Part shown: one piece after another, positions 23,195 through 29,887 of the stretch
Position numbering within the stretch: the first letter of the stretch is position 1
How the letters are laid out: each line of letters begins with the position of its first letter
NCBI GenBank assembly: GCA_030430245.1
Contig: JAUIFY010000030.1
Location: 1 to 32,737, forward strand
Source of the DNA: a bacterium
Lineage (GTDB): Bacteria > Desulfobacterota > Binatia > UBA12015
Length of the DNA stretch: 32,737 nt
Direction of reading: 5' to 3'
Notes under the pieces: model-generated
Databases searched by the model: none
The model's input: the letters and a program-made list of their open reading frames with translations, nothing else
What the model was told of the DNA's origin: nothing
Position numbers and translations under genes: made by a program

Positions 23195-23212
23195 GTGACC
23201 TATTGGTCACAT
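23193..23212. promoter_or_regulatory. Perfect 20-bp palindrome between ArsR-NadE and the histidine kinase
   Basis: ATGTGACCTATTGGTCACAT: 8-bp arms, 4-bp centre. It fills the whole 18-bp gap between the two divergent start codons and touches the ArsR-NadE ATG. It is the natural operator for the fused HTH, controlling both genes. Confidence 0.7.
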
Positions 23213-24442
23213 ATGAGGAGTCCCGAGTCGAGTGCCGGCGTGTCCACGGACGTTTGTCCCGCGCGGACCCGCCGTGGTAGCGCGACTGGCAACGGTTTGG
23301 CCAAGCACGACGCATCGCACTCCATCGAGGTTCAGGCGGCTCGATTCGAGGCCATCCTCGCGACCGCCCGCGACGCCATCATTTCGATCAACGGCGACGG
23401 CGAGATCACCCTCTTCAACGCCGCGGCGGAGGGGATTTTCGGCTTCGGTCGTGACGAGGTGCTGGGCCGGAACGTGTCGATCCTGATGCCGTCTCCCTAC
23501 CGTCAGGAACACGACGGCTACATCCGGAACTACCAGCGTACCCGCCAGGCGCGCGCCATCGGGCAGATCCGCAAGGTCGAGGGCCTCCGCAAGAACGGAG
23601 AGCGGTTTCCCATGGAGCTGTCCGTCTCGGAGGTCCGGGTCGGTGACGAGGTGCTCTACACGGCAGTCATCCGCGACGTCGCCGAGAGGCGTCGAAATCA
23701 GAGGGAGCTCGAGCGTCTGCGCGTTCTCTCCTTGCAGCGTCAGCGGCTCGCGGACATCGGCGCGCTGACCGCCAAGATCGTGCACGACCTTGCCAATCCG
23801 CTGGCCGCGCTCTCGATGGTGAGCCAGGGCATCCTGCGACGGATCGAGCGCTCCGCCGAGGCCCCGATCGAGACGGTTCGCTCTCAGGCCGAGCGGCTCG
23901 TCGCGACCGCGCAGCGTCTCGACGCGCTCCTCGGAGAGTTCAAGGATTTCGCACGCGGTCAGCGACTGGAGCTTCAGGACGTCGACGTCGGTGGGTTGCT
24001 CCGGGCCGTCGAGCAATTCTGGAAGCCCGAGGCGGCCCGGCTCGGCGTCGAACTCGTGGTGCACACCCCCCAGGAGCCGGTCTCGCTACGGGCCGACTCC
24101 GAGAAGCTGCACCGGGTCTTCGACAACCTCGTGAGGAATGCACTCGACGCTCTCGACGGCGTCGACGGCCCGGGGCGGATCGAAGTGACGGTCGGGCCGA
24201 TCCCCGCCGGGCGAATCCGGATCCGGTTCGCCGACTCGGGGCCCGGCCTCCCCGAGGGGGTCGACGTCTTCGCGCTCTTCGAGACGACCAAGCCGACGGG
24301 CACCGGCCTCGGGCTGCCGATCTGCAGGCAGATCCTGGCCGCCCATGGGGCGGAGATCTCGGTGGCGCCGCGAGCGGGGGTGGCCGATCGTGGGGCGGCC
24401 TTCCATATCGATCTGCCGCTGCATGGACCTCCGCTTGCTTAG
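23213..24442 (+). CDS. Soluble PAS-domain sensor histidine kinase (FixL/NtrB type)
   Basis: 409 residues with no membrane segment. A PAS domain (about 40-158) resembles FixL closely (RNVSILMPSPYRQEHDGYIRNY, LRKNGERFPMELSVSEV), but the FixL heme-ligand His is replaced by Arg 114 (QARAIGQIR), so it should not bind heme the same way. The HisKA motif is IVHDLANPL with His 191; N, G1 and G2 boxes are DNLVRNALDAL, FADSGPGLP and TGTGLGLPI. The ATG directly abuts the palindrome and lacks a Shine-Dalgarno; a GTG at 23240 is an alternative. It is followed after 27 bp by a receiver gene, making a two-component pair. Confidence 0.86.
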   Translation: MRSPESSAGVSTDVCPARTRRGSATGNGLAKHDASHSIEVQAARFEAILATARDAIISINGDGEITLFNAAAEGIFGFGRDEVLGRNVSILMPSPYRQEHDGYIRNYQRTRQARAIGQIRKVEGLRKNGERFPMELSVSEVRVGDEVLYTAVIRDVAERRRNQRELERLRVLSLQRQRLADIGALTAKIVHDLANPLAALSMVSQGILRRIERSAEAPIETVRSQAERLVATAQRLDALLGEFKDFARGQRLELQDVDVGGLLRAVEQFWKPEAARLGVELVVHTPQEPVSLRADSEKLHRVFDNLVRNALDALDGVDGPGRIEVTVGPIPAGRIRIRFADSGPGLPEGVDVFALFETTKPTGTGLGLPICRQILAAHGAEISVAPRAGVADRGAAFHIDLPLHGPPLA

Positions 24443-24469
24443 CCGTCCGCTCCGAGGGCGGCGAGCGCG

Positions 24470-24853
24470 ATGAGTCGGTGCGAGCACATCTCCATACTCC
24501 TGGTCGACGAAGACGCCATCTTCCGGCAGGCGCTCGCCGACAACCTGCGGATCGATGGCCACCTCGTCGTCGAGTGCGTGTCGGCGGAGCAGGCGATTCC
24601 CACCATGTCCGAGGAGCCGTACGGGGCGATGATCGCCGAATACACGTTGGCTGGCTTCAACGGAGTGCTTCTCGCCGACGAGTTCCGCAAGGCGTGCGCG
24701 GGCCCGACGGTTCTGGTCACCGCGCAGTCGGGTGGGACGCCGAGCTTCCACGTCGAGGTGCGCCACTACGTCGAGATCCTGCCCAAGCCGGTGGACTACG
24801 AACGGGTCCACGACACGGTGCATCACCTCGTCACGGGCGGTCGCGATTCCTAG
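24470..24853 (+). CDS. Single-domain response regulator with Glu at the phosphorylation site
   Basis: 127 residues, one receiver domain. The acidic pocket VDED (13-15), Thr 84 (VLVTAQ) and Lys 106 (LPKP) are in place, but the position that should be the phospho-accepting Asp is Glu 57 in MIAEYTLAGFNG. Asp-to-Glu changes can mimic the phosphorylated state, or the protein may be a pseudo-receiver that is not phosphorylated. There is no output domain, so it must act on a partner, possibly the kinase or the sensor-less sigma-54 activator. A GAGGGCGGCGAG stretch before the ATG may serve as ribosome site. An enhancer-like site overlaps its stop codon. Confidence 0.83.
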   Translation: MSRCEHISILLVDEDAIFRQALADNLRIDGHLVVECVSAEQAIPTMSEEPYGAMIAEYTLAGFNGVLLADEFRKACAGPTVLVTAQSGGTPSFHVEVRHYVEILPKPVDYERVHDTVHHLVTGGRDS

Positions 24854-24862
24854 TTCTTCGAA
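24847..24862. promoter_or_regulatory. Enhancer-like site, TTCCT-N6-TCGAA
   Basis: TTC-N10-GAA with weak inner match, 32 bp from the next site and 74 bp from the promoter GG at 24936. It spans the receiver gene's stop codon. Confidence 0.4.
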
Positions 24863-24878
24863 CGCCGGCATTCGGGCG

Positions 24879-24894
24879 GTCCCGCGTTCCGGAA
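24879..24894. promoter_or_regulatory. Enhancer-like dyad, GTCCC-N6-CGGAA
   Basis: One outer mismatch. The near edge is exactly 42 bp from the GG of the promoter at 24935. Confidence 0.45.
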
Positions 24895-24934
24895 TCGTCG
24901 TCGGGCGACGAGACCCTCGGCGACACTCATGTCG

Positions 24935-24950
24935 GGGCACGGGGTGTGCT
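24935..24950 (+). promoter_or_regulatory. Candidate sigma-54 promoter of the triheme cytochrome operon
   Basis: GGGCACGGGGTGTGCT: GG 24936-24937, N10, GC 24948-24949 (10 of 12). The predicted start near 24961 is 2 nt before the ATG at 24963. Confidence 0.58.
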
Positions 24951-24962
24951 ATCGCCCTTCGG

Positions 24963-25841
24963 ATGAACATGGTCCGCATCGCAGGAATCCTGCTCGTCGC
25001 GCTGTTTCTGGGCCCCGCCATCGGGGAGGCCAAGGAGCGTTCCGCGCCCAGCGGGCGCGAGGTGTTCCTCGAGGAATGCGCGCGCTGCCATGGGGCGGAT
25101 CGCGCGGGCGGTGGGCCGGACGCACCGTTCTTCTCCCCCGCACCACGGGATCTCACGACGGGCTTTCTCGCAAAGTACGACGAAGAGGAGCTTCTGGCGC
25201 GTCTTCGCGATGGCACCCCCCTCTCGCTGTCCGTCGACGAAGAGGGTCGGCGGACGCGGGCGAAGCGGGTCGAGAGCCTCCTCGCACACATGCGGCGCAT
25301 CCCGGACATCGATTGGACGGAGGTCGATGCCGGCGGGGTGATCTACGGAGCGCGGTGTGAGGTCTGTCACGGGCAGTTCGGCAAGCCGTGGCCCGCGGCC
25401 GATCTCCCCGAGGGCGTTTCGCCGCCAAAGGATCTTCGAGACCCGTCGGTGCAGCGCTCGATGACGGACCGAGAGCTGATGGCCGCCTTCAAGCACGGCA
25501 CGGGCGGCATGCCGGCCGTGCCGCCGAAGCTGACGGAGGGAGAGGCCGAGCAGCTGCTCGCGTTCGTCCGCGTTCTCTCGCCCGGCTTCGAGACCTTCTC
25601 GTTCTACTGTGCGCCGTGCCACGGCGACGCGGGGCGCGGAGGCGGCATCCTCGTGCGGGGCGAGGAGGGGCCCACGGTCGTCTTCGACGAGACGTACTTC
25701 GAGGAGAAGGATCCCGACGCATTGCGTGCGACGGTTTGGCACATGATGGACGTGGGCGGCGGCGGGATGCCGCATTTCCGCGGCGTCGTCGCCGACGAGC
25801 GGTTGCGCGCGGTGGTCGAGTATCTGAAGCGGACGCCGTGA
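24963..25841 (+). CDS. Periplasmic triheme cytochrome c
   Basis: 292 residues with a signal peptide (about 4-23, GEA cleavage). Three class I-type heme domains carry CARCH (39-43), CEVCH (132-136) and CAPCH (216-220). Likely axial Met residues occur in GTGGMPAVP and GGGGMPHFRG. It probably shuttles electrons towards the oxidase encoded nearby or to another acceptor. The first heme domain lacks an obvious Met ligand and may be truncated or differently ligated. There is no ribosome site: a start at 24963 or 24969 would be leaderless or nearly so from the sigma-54 promoter. The stop overlaps the GTG of the next gene. Confidence 0.87.
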   Translation: MNMVRIAGILLVALFLGPAIGEAKERSAPSGREVFLEECARCHGADRAGGGPDAPFFSPAPRDLTTGFLAKYDEEELLARLRDGTPLSLSVDEEGRRTRAKRVESLLAHMRRIPDIDWTEVDAGGVIYGARCEVCHGQFGKPWPAADLPEGVSPPKDLRDPSVQRSMTDRELMAAFKHGTGGMPAVPPKLTEGEAEQLLAFVRVLSPGFETFSFYCAPCHGDAGRGGGILVRGEEGPTVVFDETYFEEKDPDALRATVWHMMDVGGGGMPHFRGVVADERLRAVVEYLKRTP

Positions 25842-26530
25842 GCGCCGTGGACGCGTCGCTCGGTGGCTATGCGATCGCCGTCGTCGGGGGCTTCGCCGGT
25901 TCGTTGCACTGCCTCGGGATGTGCGGCGCGTTTCCCCTCGCGTTGTCGGCCCGTGGGCGGGGCGGCCGCGTCGCGCGCCAGCTCCTCTATCAGCTCGGCC
26001 GGGTCAACGCGCTGGTCTTCATCGGCGTCGTCTCGGGTCTGGCCGGAGCGACGCTCGTCGCGGGCACGTCCTTCGCGGTCGCGAGCCGTATTCTCGCGGC
26101 GGTCGCCGGCGTCGTCATGGTCGTGCTCGGGGTCGAGATGCTCGGTCTGGTCCGGGGGCTGACGGGGCGGGTCGCCTTCGCGATCCAGGGCGCGGTGGCG
26201 CGTCCTCTGCGCGGCATCATCGCGTCTCCGTCGCCGGCGGCTCCCGTGGCTCTCGGCATGCTGAACGCGTTCCTGCCCTGCCATCTCGTGTACGCATTCG
26301 CGGCGCAGGCGGCCGCGTCCGGGACCCCGGTGGCGGGTGGGCTCACGATGCTCGCCTTCGGCGCGGGGACGGTGCCCGCGCTGCTCGGTCTGGGGCTGTT
26401 CGGGGAGTCGGTCTCGCCGCAGTTCCGACGACGCTTCGACCGGATCGTCGCCGGGGCGCTCATCGTCTACGGGCTCGTCCTGATCGCCACGGCCGTCGCG
26501 GCCTCGGGCGGGGGGCACGCGCACCACTGA
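25838..26530 (+). CDS. TauE/SafE-like (COG2836-type) membrane protein with His-rich tail
   Basis: 230 residues, about six membrane segments. GFAGSLHCLGMCGAFPLAL is the signature G-x2-HC-x-GMCG of the group found beside cbb3-oxidase and copper genes; GMLNAFLPCHLVYAFAAQAAASG is the matching second-half motif with its own Cys-His. The Cys and His residues within the membrane and the C-terminal GGGHAHH suggest copper handling for oxidase assembly, as proposed for relatives, rather than sulfite export. The GTG start overlaps the stop of the cytochrome gene (GTGA), so the two are co-translated. Confidence 0.78.
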   Translation: MSAVDASLGGYAIAVVGGFAGSLHCLGMCGAFPLALSARGRGGRVARQLLYQLGRVNALVFIGVVSGLAGATLVAGTSFAVASRILAAVAGVVMVVLGVEMLGLVRGLTGRVAFAIQGAVARPLRGIIASPSPAAPVALGMLNAFLPCHLVYAFAAQAAASGTPVAGGLTMLAFGAGTVPALLGLGLFGESVSPQFRRRFDRIVAGALIVYGLVLIATAVAASGGGHAHH

Positions 26531-26546
26531 GGGGGGCGCGGCTGCC

Positions 26547-26891
26547 TCAGAGGTCGAAGAGAAGGGCCAGCATCGCTGTCGCGAGGAGCTTGAGCGAGGC
26601 GATCACTCCGCTCGCGACGAGGAAGGTCGAGATCTTGAAGCGCCGCGTCCGCAGGAGCTCGATCGCGACCGCGATCGGAATGACCGTGTAGCTCACCACG
26701 ATCCGGACGAAGTCGTCCTCTCCGAGATGGCTCCAGAGGGGGCCGTCCCAGAAGAGGTACAGCAGGGTCGAGCCGACCAGGATCACGAAGAAAGCCAGGC
26801 GGCCGAGGCCGATGGCCGTCCAGATCCCGGTCGTCGGGAACGGGGCGAAGGTCAATCCGGAATCGTGCTTCTCGGTATTCTCGGTGTCCAT
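26547..26891 (-). CDS. Small three-helix membrane protein, unknown function
   Basis: 114 residues. Hydrophobic segments lie near 28-48 (LGRLAFFVILVGSTLLYLF), 60-80 (DFVRIVVSYTVIPIAVAIELL) and 88-112. I do not recognise the family; the middle part recalls phosphate-starvation-inducible PsiE-like membrane proteins, but this is weak. It ends 17 bp from the convergent gene at 25838. A sigma-54-like element at 26909-26924 starts transcription about 7 nt before its ATG, and a perfect dyad lies 42 bp further upstream, shared with the divergent oxidase operon, so co-induction with the oxidase is likely. Confidence 0.68.
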   Translation of the reverse strand: MDTENTEKHDSGLTFAPFPTTGIWTAIGLGRLAFFVILVGSTLLYLFWDGPLWSHLGEDDFVRIVVSYTVIPIAVAIELLRTRRFKISTFLVASGVIASLKLLATAMLALLFDL

Positions 26892-26908
26892 GGTCCGCCT
26901 CGGAGCGT

Positions 26909-26924
26909 AGCACGAGGCGAGCCG
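26909..26924 (-). promoter_or_regulatory. Candidate sigma-54 promoter of gene 26891
   Basis: Minus-strand reading CGGCTCGCCTCGTGCT: GG-N10-GC exact (9 of 12). The dyad at 26965-26980 is exactly 42 bp upstream of its GG. Confidence 0.52.
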
Positions 26925-26964
26925 CGTCGCCGCGTCTGGCGGGCGGGCGTCCCTCGGGGATCGC

Positions 26965-26980
26965 TTCGCGCCCGTGCGAA
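26965..26980. promoter_or_regulatory. Enhancer-like dyad, TTCGC-N6-GCGAA
   Basis: Perfect arms. 42 bp from the minus-strand promoter GG (26923), 72 bp from the plus-strand promoter GG (27052), and 30 bp from the next dyad. Confidence 0.55.
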
Positions 26981-26994
26981 TGCGTCGGAAGCGA

Positions 26995-27010
26995 TTCCCG
27001 TCGTTGGGAA
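26995..27010. promoter_or_regulatory. Enhancer-like dyad, TTCCC-N6-GGGAA
   Basis: Perfect arms around GTCGTT, identical in the arms to the site at 4919. Exactly 42 bp from the GG at 27052. Confidence 0.6.
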
Positions 27011-27050
27011 CCTCGACGCCGACAAGCCAGTGTTTCGACGCACCGGGCTA

Positions 27051-27066
27051 TGGCATGTGGCTTGCC
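27051..27066 (+). promoter_or_regulatory. Sigma-54 promoter of the cbb3 oxidase operon
   Basis: TGGCATGTGGCTTGCC: GG 27052-27053, N10, GC 27064-27065 (10 of 12). The predicted start near 27077 is 5 nt before the ATG at 27082, which has no Shine-Dalgarno. Confidence 0.65.
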
Positions 27067-27081
27067 AGTCCTCCGGGCGTC

Positions 27082-27705
27082 ATGGCGCAAGCGAGAGAGG
27101 AGCTGCACGCGGAGATCGCGAAGCACCGCGAAGCGATCGCCCGTCTCGAGGCGCGCTTGGAAGAGATCGAAGGACCCAAGCCCGCCGACCCCTGGCCCCC
27201 CGAGGGCTTTTACCTGACGTACTACGTGGTGGCGGGCCTCATGCTCGGCGTGCTCGGAAGCCTGACGAGCTTCCTCATGAACGTCGTAGGATCGATCCTG
27301 GTGGATCAGGACCCGCTGCTGTTCCTTCGCGTGTACGGCACGGTCTTTCTGGGCAAGGAGGCCCTGGTCACGTCGGACCTGAACTTCTTCATGCTGGTCG
27401 CAGTCGTCCACTTCTCGGTCGGTGCGGTCGCGGGGGCGGTCTTCCACGTCTTGGTCAGCCTGTACACGCCCGAGAAGGCCATCGTCACGGTGGGACTGGG
27501 CGCGGTGTACGGCCTCGTGATGTGGATCGTGAACTTCTACGTGGTGATCGACTGGCTCGAGACCTCCCTCTACGGACAAGCGTACGTGCTCGAGCTGATG
27601 CCCGCGTGGGTGGCGGCGCTCTCTCACATGATCTACGGCGTGACGCTCGGTGCTCTTCAGCCGCTGGGCCGCTTCGTGCCGTACCGACCGGCGGTGGCGA
27701 CATGA
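27082..27705 (+). CDS. Membrane protein with N-terminal coiled coil, first gene of the oxidase operon
   Basis: 207 residues. Residues 1-33 form a Glu/Ala/Arg-rich helix (AQAREELHAEIAKHREAIARL) likely to coil. PADPWPPEGFYLTYYVVAG leads into four hydrophobic segments (near 46-68, 95-125, 133-155 and 170-195). I do not recognise a named family. It is coupled to the diheme cytochrome gene (ATGA overlap), so it may be an accessory or anchor subunit of the oxidase, perhaps for the cytochrome that lacks its own anchor. ATG 27082 is chosen for its position just after the sigma-54 start; ATG 27055 lies inside the promoter. Confidence 0.72.
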   Translation: MAQAREELHAEIAKHREAIARLEARLEEIEGPKPADPWPPEGFYLTYYVVAGLMLGVLGSLTSFLMNVVGSILVDQDPLLFLRVYGTVFLGKEALVTSDLNFFMLVAVVHFSVGAVAGAVFHVLVSLYTPEKAIVTVGLGAVYGLVMWIVNFYVVIDWLETSLYGQAYVLELMPAWVAALSHMIYGVTLGALQPLGRFVPYRPAVAT

Positions 27706-28490
27706 AGAGCATTCACAACTTCCTGGTGGCACTCGTGGTCGTTGGCTCGGCGCTCGCCACACCCGTCGCGGCGCGCGCCGAATCCGACGCGGCGACCCTC
27801 GAACTCGGCCAGCAGGTCTACGGCGTCTACTGCGCCGGCTGCCACGGTGTCGATGGAGACGGAAACGGCCCTGGCGCCGAGATGCTCATCGTCAAGCCTC
27901 GCGACTTCACGTCCGGGATCTTCAAGTTCCGCTCGACCCCGAACGGCACGTTGCCGACGGATGCGGATCTGCTCCGCATCGTGACCCACGGCATCAACCG
28001 CACCGCGATGCCGAATTTTCGCCTCGTGCCGGAGGTCGAGCGAAAGGCCGTCGTCGCCTACCTGAAGACCTTCTTCCCGGCGTGGGAGCAGAAGGGCGCG
28101 GGTGAGCCGATTCATCTTCCCGCCGAGCCCGACTTCTTGCTGACGTCCGACTCCATTGCGCGGGGTGCGCAGCTCTATGACATGCTCGACTGCGGCCGTT
28201 GCCATGGCGCGGGTGGCGAGGGCGACGGCCCCTCGGCCAAGACGCTGGTGCCCGATAGCTGGGGCAACCCGCAGGTTCCGTTCAACTTCACGATGGGCGC
28301 TCTGAAGGGCGGGGGCGCACCCGTGGACGTCTATCGGACCTTCATGACCGGGCTGAACGGCACCGCGATGCCTTCGTACGCGGACGTCTTCGCGTATCCC
28401 GACGGCGAGGCGATTCACGAAGGCGACGCGTGGCACCTCGTCTCGTTCATTCTGTCGCTTCGCAACCAGGGGGAGGATTCCGCACGATGA
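27702..28490 (+). CDS. Diheme periplasmic cytochrome c (CcoP heme-domain equivalent)
   Basis: 262 residues with a signal peptide (about 6-26, ARA-E). Two class I heme domains: CAGCH near 44 with Met in TAMPNFRLVP, and CGRCH near 165 with Met in TAMPSYADVF. In ordinary cbb3 oxidases the two hemes sit on CcoP with an N-terminal membrane anchor; here the anchor is absent and a signal peptide is present. A separate 62-residue protein at 30751 looks like that anchor. It should pass electrons to CcoO and then the CcoN heme-copper site. It overlaps its neighbours on both sides (ATGA). Confidence 0.86.
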   Translation: MKSIHNFLVALVVVGSALATPVAARAESDAATLELGQQVYGVYCAGCHGVDGDGNGPGAEMLIVKPRDFTSGIFKFRSTPNGTLPTDADLLRIVTHGINRTAMPNFRLVPEVERKAVVAYLKTFFPAWEQKGAGEPIHLPAEPDFLLTSDSIARGAQLYDMLDCGRCHGAGGEGDGPSAKTLVPDSWGNPQVPFNFTMGALKGGGAPVDVYRTFMTGLNGTAMPSYADVFAYPDGEAIHEGDAWHLVSFILSLRNQGEDSAR

Positions 28491-29887
28491 ACGAGACCGC
28501 CGCTACGACCGCGCCGGTGGGCCGACTGGTCAACATGGACCTGCTCCGGTGGCACCTCGGCGCGAGCGCCGTCTTTCTCGCGATTTCGCTGATCGGCGGC
28601 CTCGCGTACTCCTTCCAGTTCCACAATCTCTACCCGTTCGAGGGCGTCGAGCTCCTGTCGCCCGGCCGGGTGCGCATGGTGCACACGAACATGGCGGCGT
28701 ACGGCTTCATCGCGAACGCCTTCATCGCGGGCATGCTCTTCGCGATCCCGCGCCTCACGCGTCAGCCGATTCTGAGCGACAATCTCGGCTGGTTCATCTT
28801 CTGGGCGTGGCAGCTGTTCATGACGCTCACGATCCTGGGGATCCTCGGCGGGTACGGGCAGGCGATCGAATGGGGAGAGACTCCCATCTTCGTCGATCCA
28901 CTGATTCTCGTCGGGCTCGTTCTTCTCGTCGTGAACCTGTCGGTTCCGATCTTCAAGAGCGCCGAGACGGGCCTCTACGTGAGCCTCTGGTACTTCCTCG
29001 CCGCGTTCGGCTGGACCGGGCTCGTGTACTTCATGGGGAACTACCTCCCGCAGTTCTGGGTGCCCGGGACGGCCGGCGCGGCGATCACCGGCCTCTTCAT
29101 CCACGACCTGGTCGGCCTCTTCGTGACGCCGATCGGTTGGGGTCTCATGTACTTCTTCGTGCCGATGATCCTGCGCAAGCCGATCTGGAGCCACGCGCTC
29201 TCTCTGATCGGCTTCTGGGGCATCGCGTTCTTCTACCCCATGCAGGGTGTCCACCACTTCCTGTTCAGCCCGATCCCGATGTACGCCCAGTACGGGGCGG
29301 TCGTCGCGACGATCGCGATCGAGGCCGTCGTGCTGACGGTGCTCGTCAACTTCTTCGCGACGCTGCACGGCCGCGGGGATGCCATCCGCGGAAACCTCGC
29401 GATCCGCTGGTTCTACACGGGGATGGTCATGTACGGCCTCACGTGTTTGCAGTGCGCCTTCCAGGTCACCCTGACGTTCCAGAAGATCATCCATTTCACG
29501 GACTGGGTCGTCGGCCATGCGCACATGGTGATGTTCGGCGTGTTCGGCTTCTGGATCTTCGGGTTCTTCATCGAGTTGTGGCCGCGCGCGGTCGGGCGGA
29601 CCTGGGCGCATCCACGCCTGCTCACCGCGCACTACTGGCTCACCTTCTCGGGGCTCGCGTTGATGGTCGTCGATCTCACGGCGGGAGGTCTCGTCCAGGG
29701 CTACCTGTGGGCGAATCTCGCTCCGTGGGCCGAGGCGCTCGAGGCGTCCGCGCCCTTCTGGTGGACGCGTAGCCTCGCCGGTCTGATCATCATCTCCGGA
29801 CAGGTCCTGTTCCTCTACGAGTTGTGGGCCACCGCTCGCGGGCCGGTGGAGACGTCGGACTTCGCCGCGGTGGGAGAGGTTGCCTGA
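28487..29887 (+). CDS. ccoN: cbb3-type cytochrome c oxidase catalytic subunit I
   Basis: 466 residues, about 12 membrane spans. Heme and copper ligands are visible: VHTNMAAYGF (low-spin heme His), FIHDLVGLF and GVHHFLFSP (CuB histidines), VVGHAHMVMFG (high- and low-spin heme His). FFYPMQGVHH keeps the Tyr six residues before the first CuB His of the HH pair, where cbb3 enzymes have their cross-linked Tyr. It reduces oxygen to water at high affinity and pumps protons. GGGAGG lies upstream and the ATG overlaps the previous stop. Sequence such as GQAIEWGETPIFVDP departs from model CcoN, so it may represent a divergent branch. Confidence 0.92.
   Translation: MNETAATTAPVGRLVNMDLLRWHLGASAVFLAISLIGGLAYSFQFHNLYPFEGVELLSPGRVRMVHTNMAAYGFIANAFIAGMLFAIPRLTRQPILSDNLGWFIFWAWQLFMTLTILGILGGYGQAIEWGETPIFVDPLILVGLVLLVVNLSVPIFKSAETGLYVSLWYFLAAFGWTGLVYFMGNYLPQFWVPGTAGAAITGLFIHDLVGLFVTPIGWGLMYFFVPMILRKPIWSHALSLIGFWGIAFFYPMQGVHHFLFSPIPMYAQYGAVVATIAIEAVVLTVLVNFFATLHGRGDAIRGNLAIRWFYTGMVMYGLTCLQCAFQVTLTFQKIIHFTDWVVGHAHMVMFGVFGFWIFGFFIELWPRAVGRTWAHPRLLTAHYWLTFSGLALMVVDLTAGGLVQGYLWANLAPWAEALEASAPFWWTRSLAGLIIISGQVLFLYELWATARGPVETSDFAAVGEVA

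Noticed and set aside
23193..23212. The palindrome looks like a CRP site (TGTGA...TCACA).
   Set aside because: The half-sites are 8 bases apart, not 6, and the local Crp/Fnr protein is FNR-like. The ArsR-type HTH directly beside it is a simpler partner.
20112..23315. Very long open frames antisense or out of frame to NadE and WS/DGAT (over 1000 codons on the minus strand, and a long plus-strand frame leading into the kinase).
   Set aside because: They are Arg/Pro/Ala-rich without domain motifs and arise from GC-rich codon bias opposite real genes. Only the kinase portion after 23213 shows family motifs.
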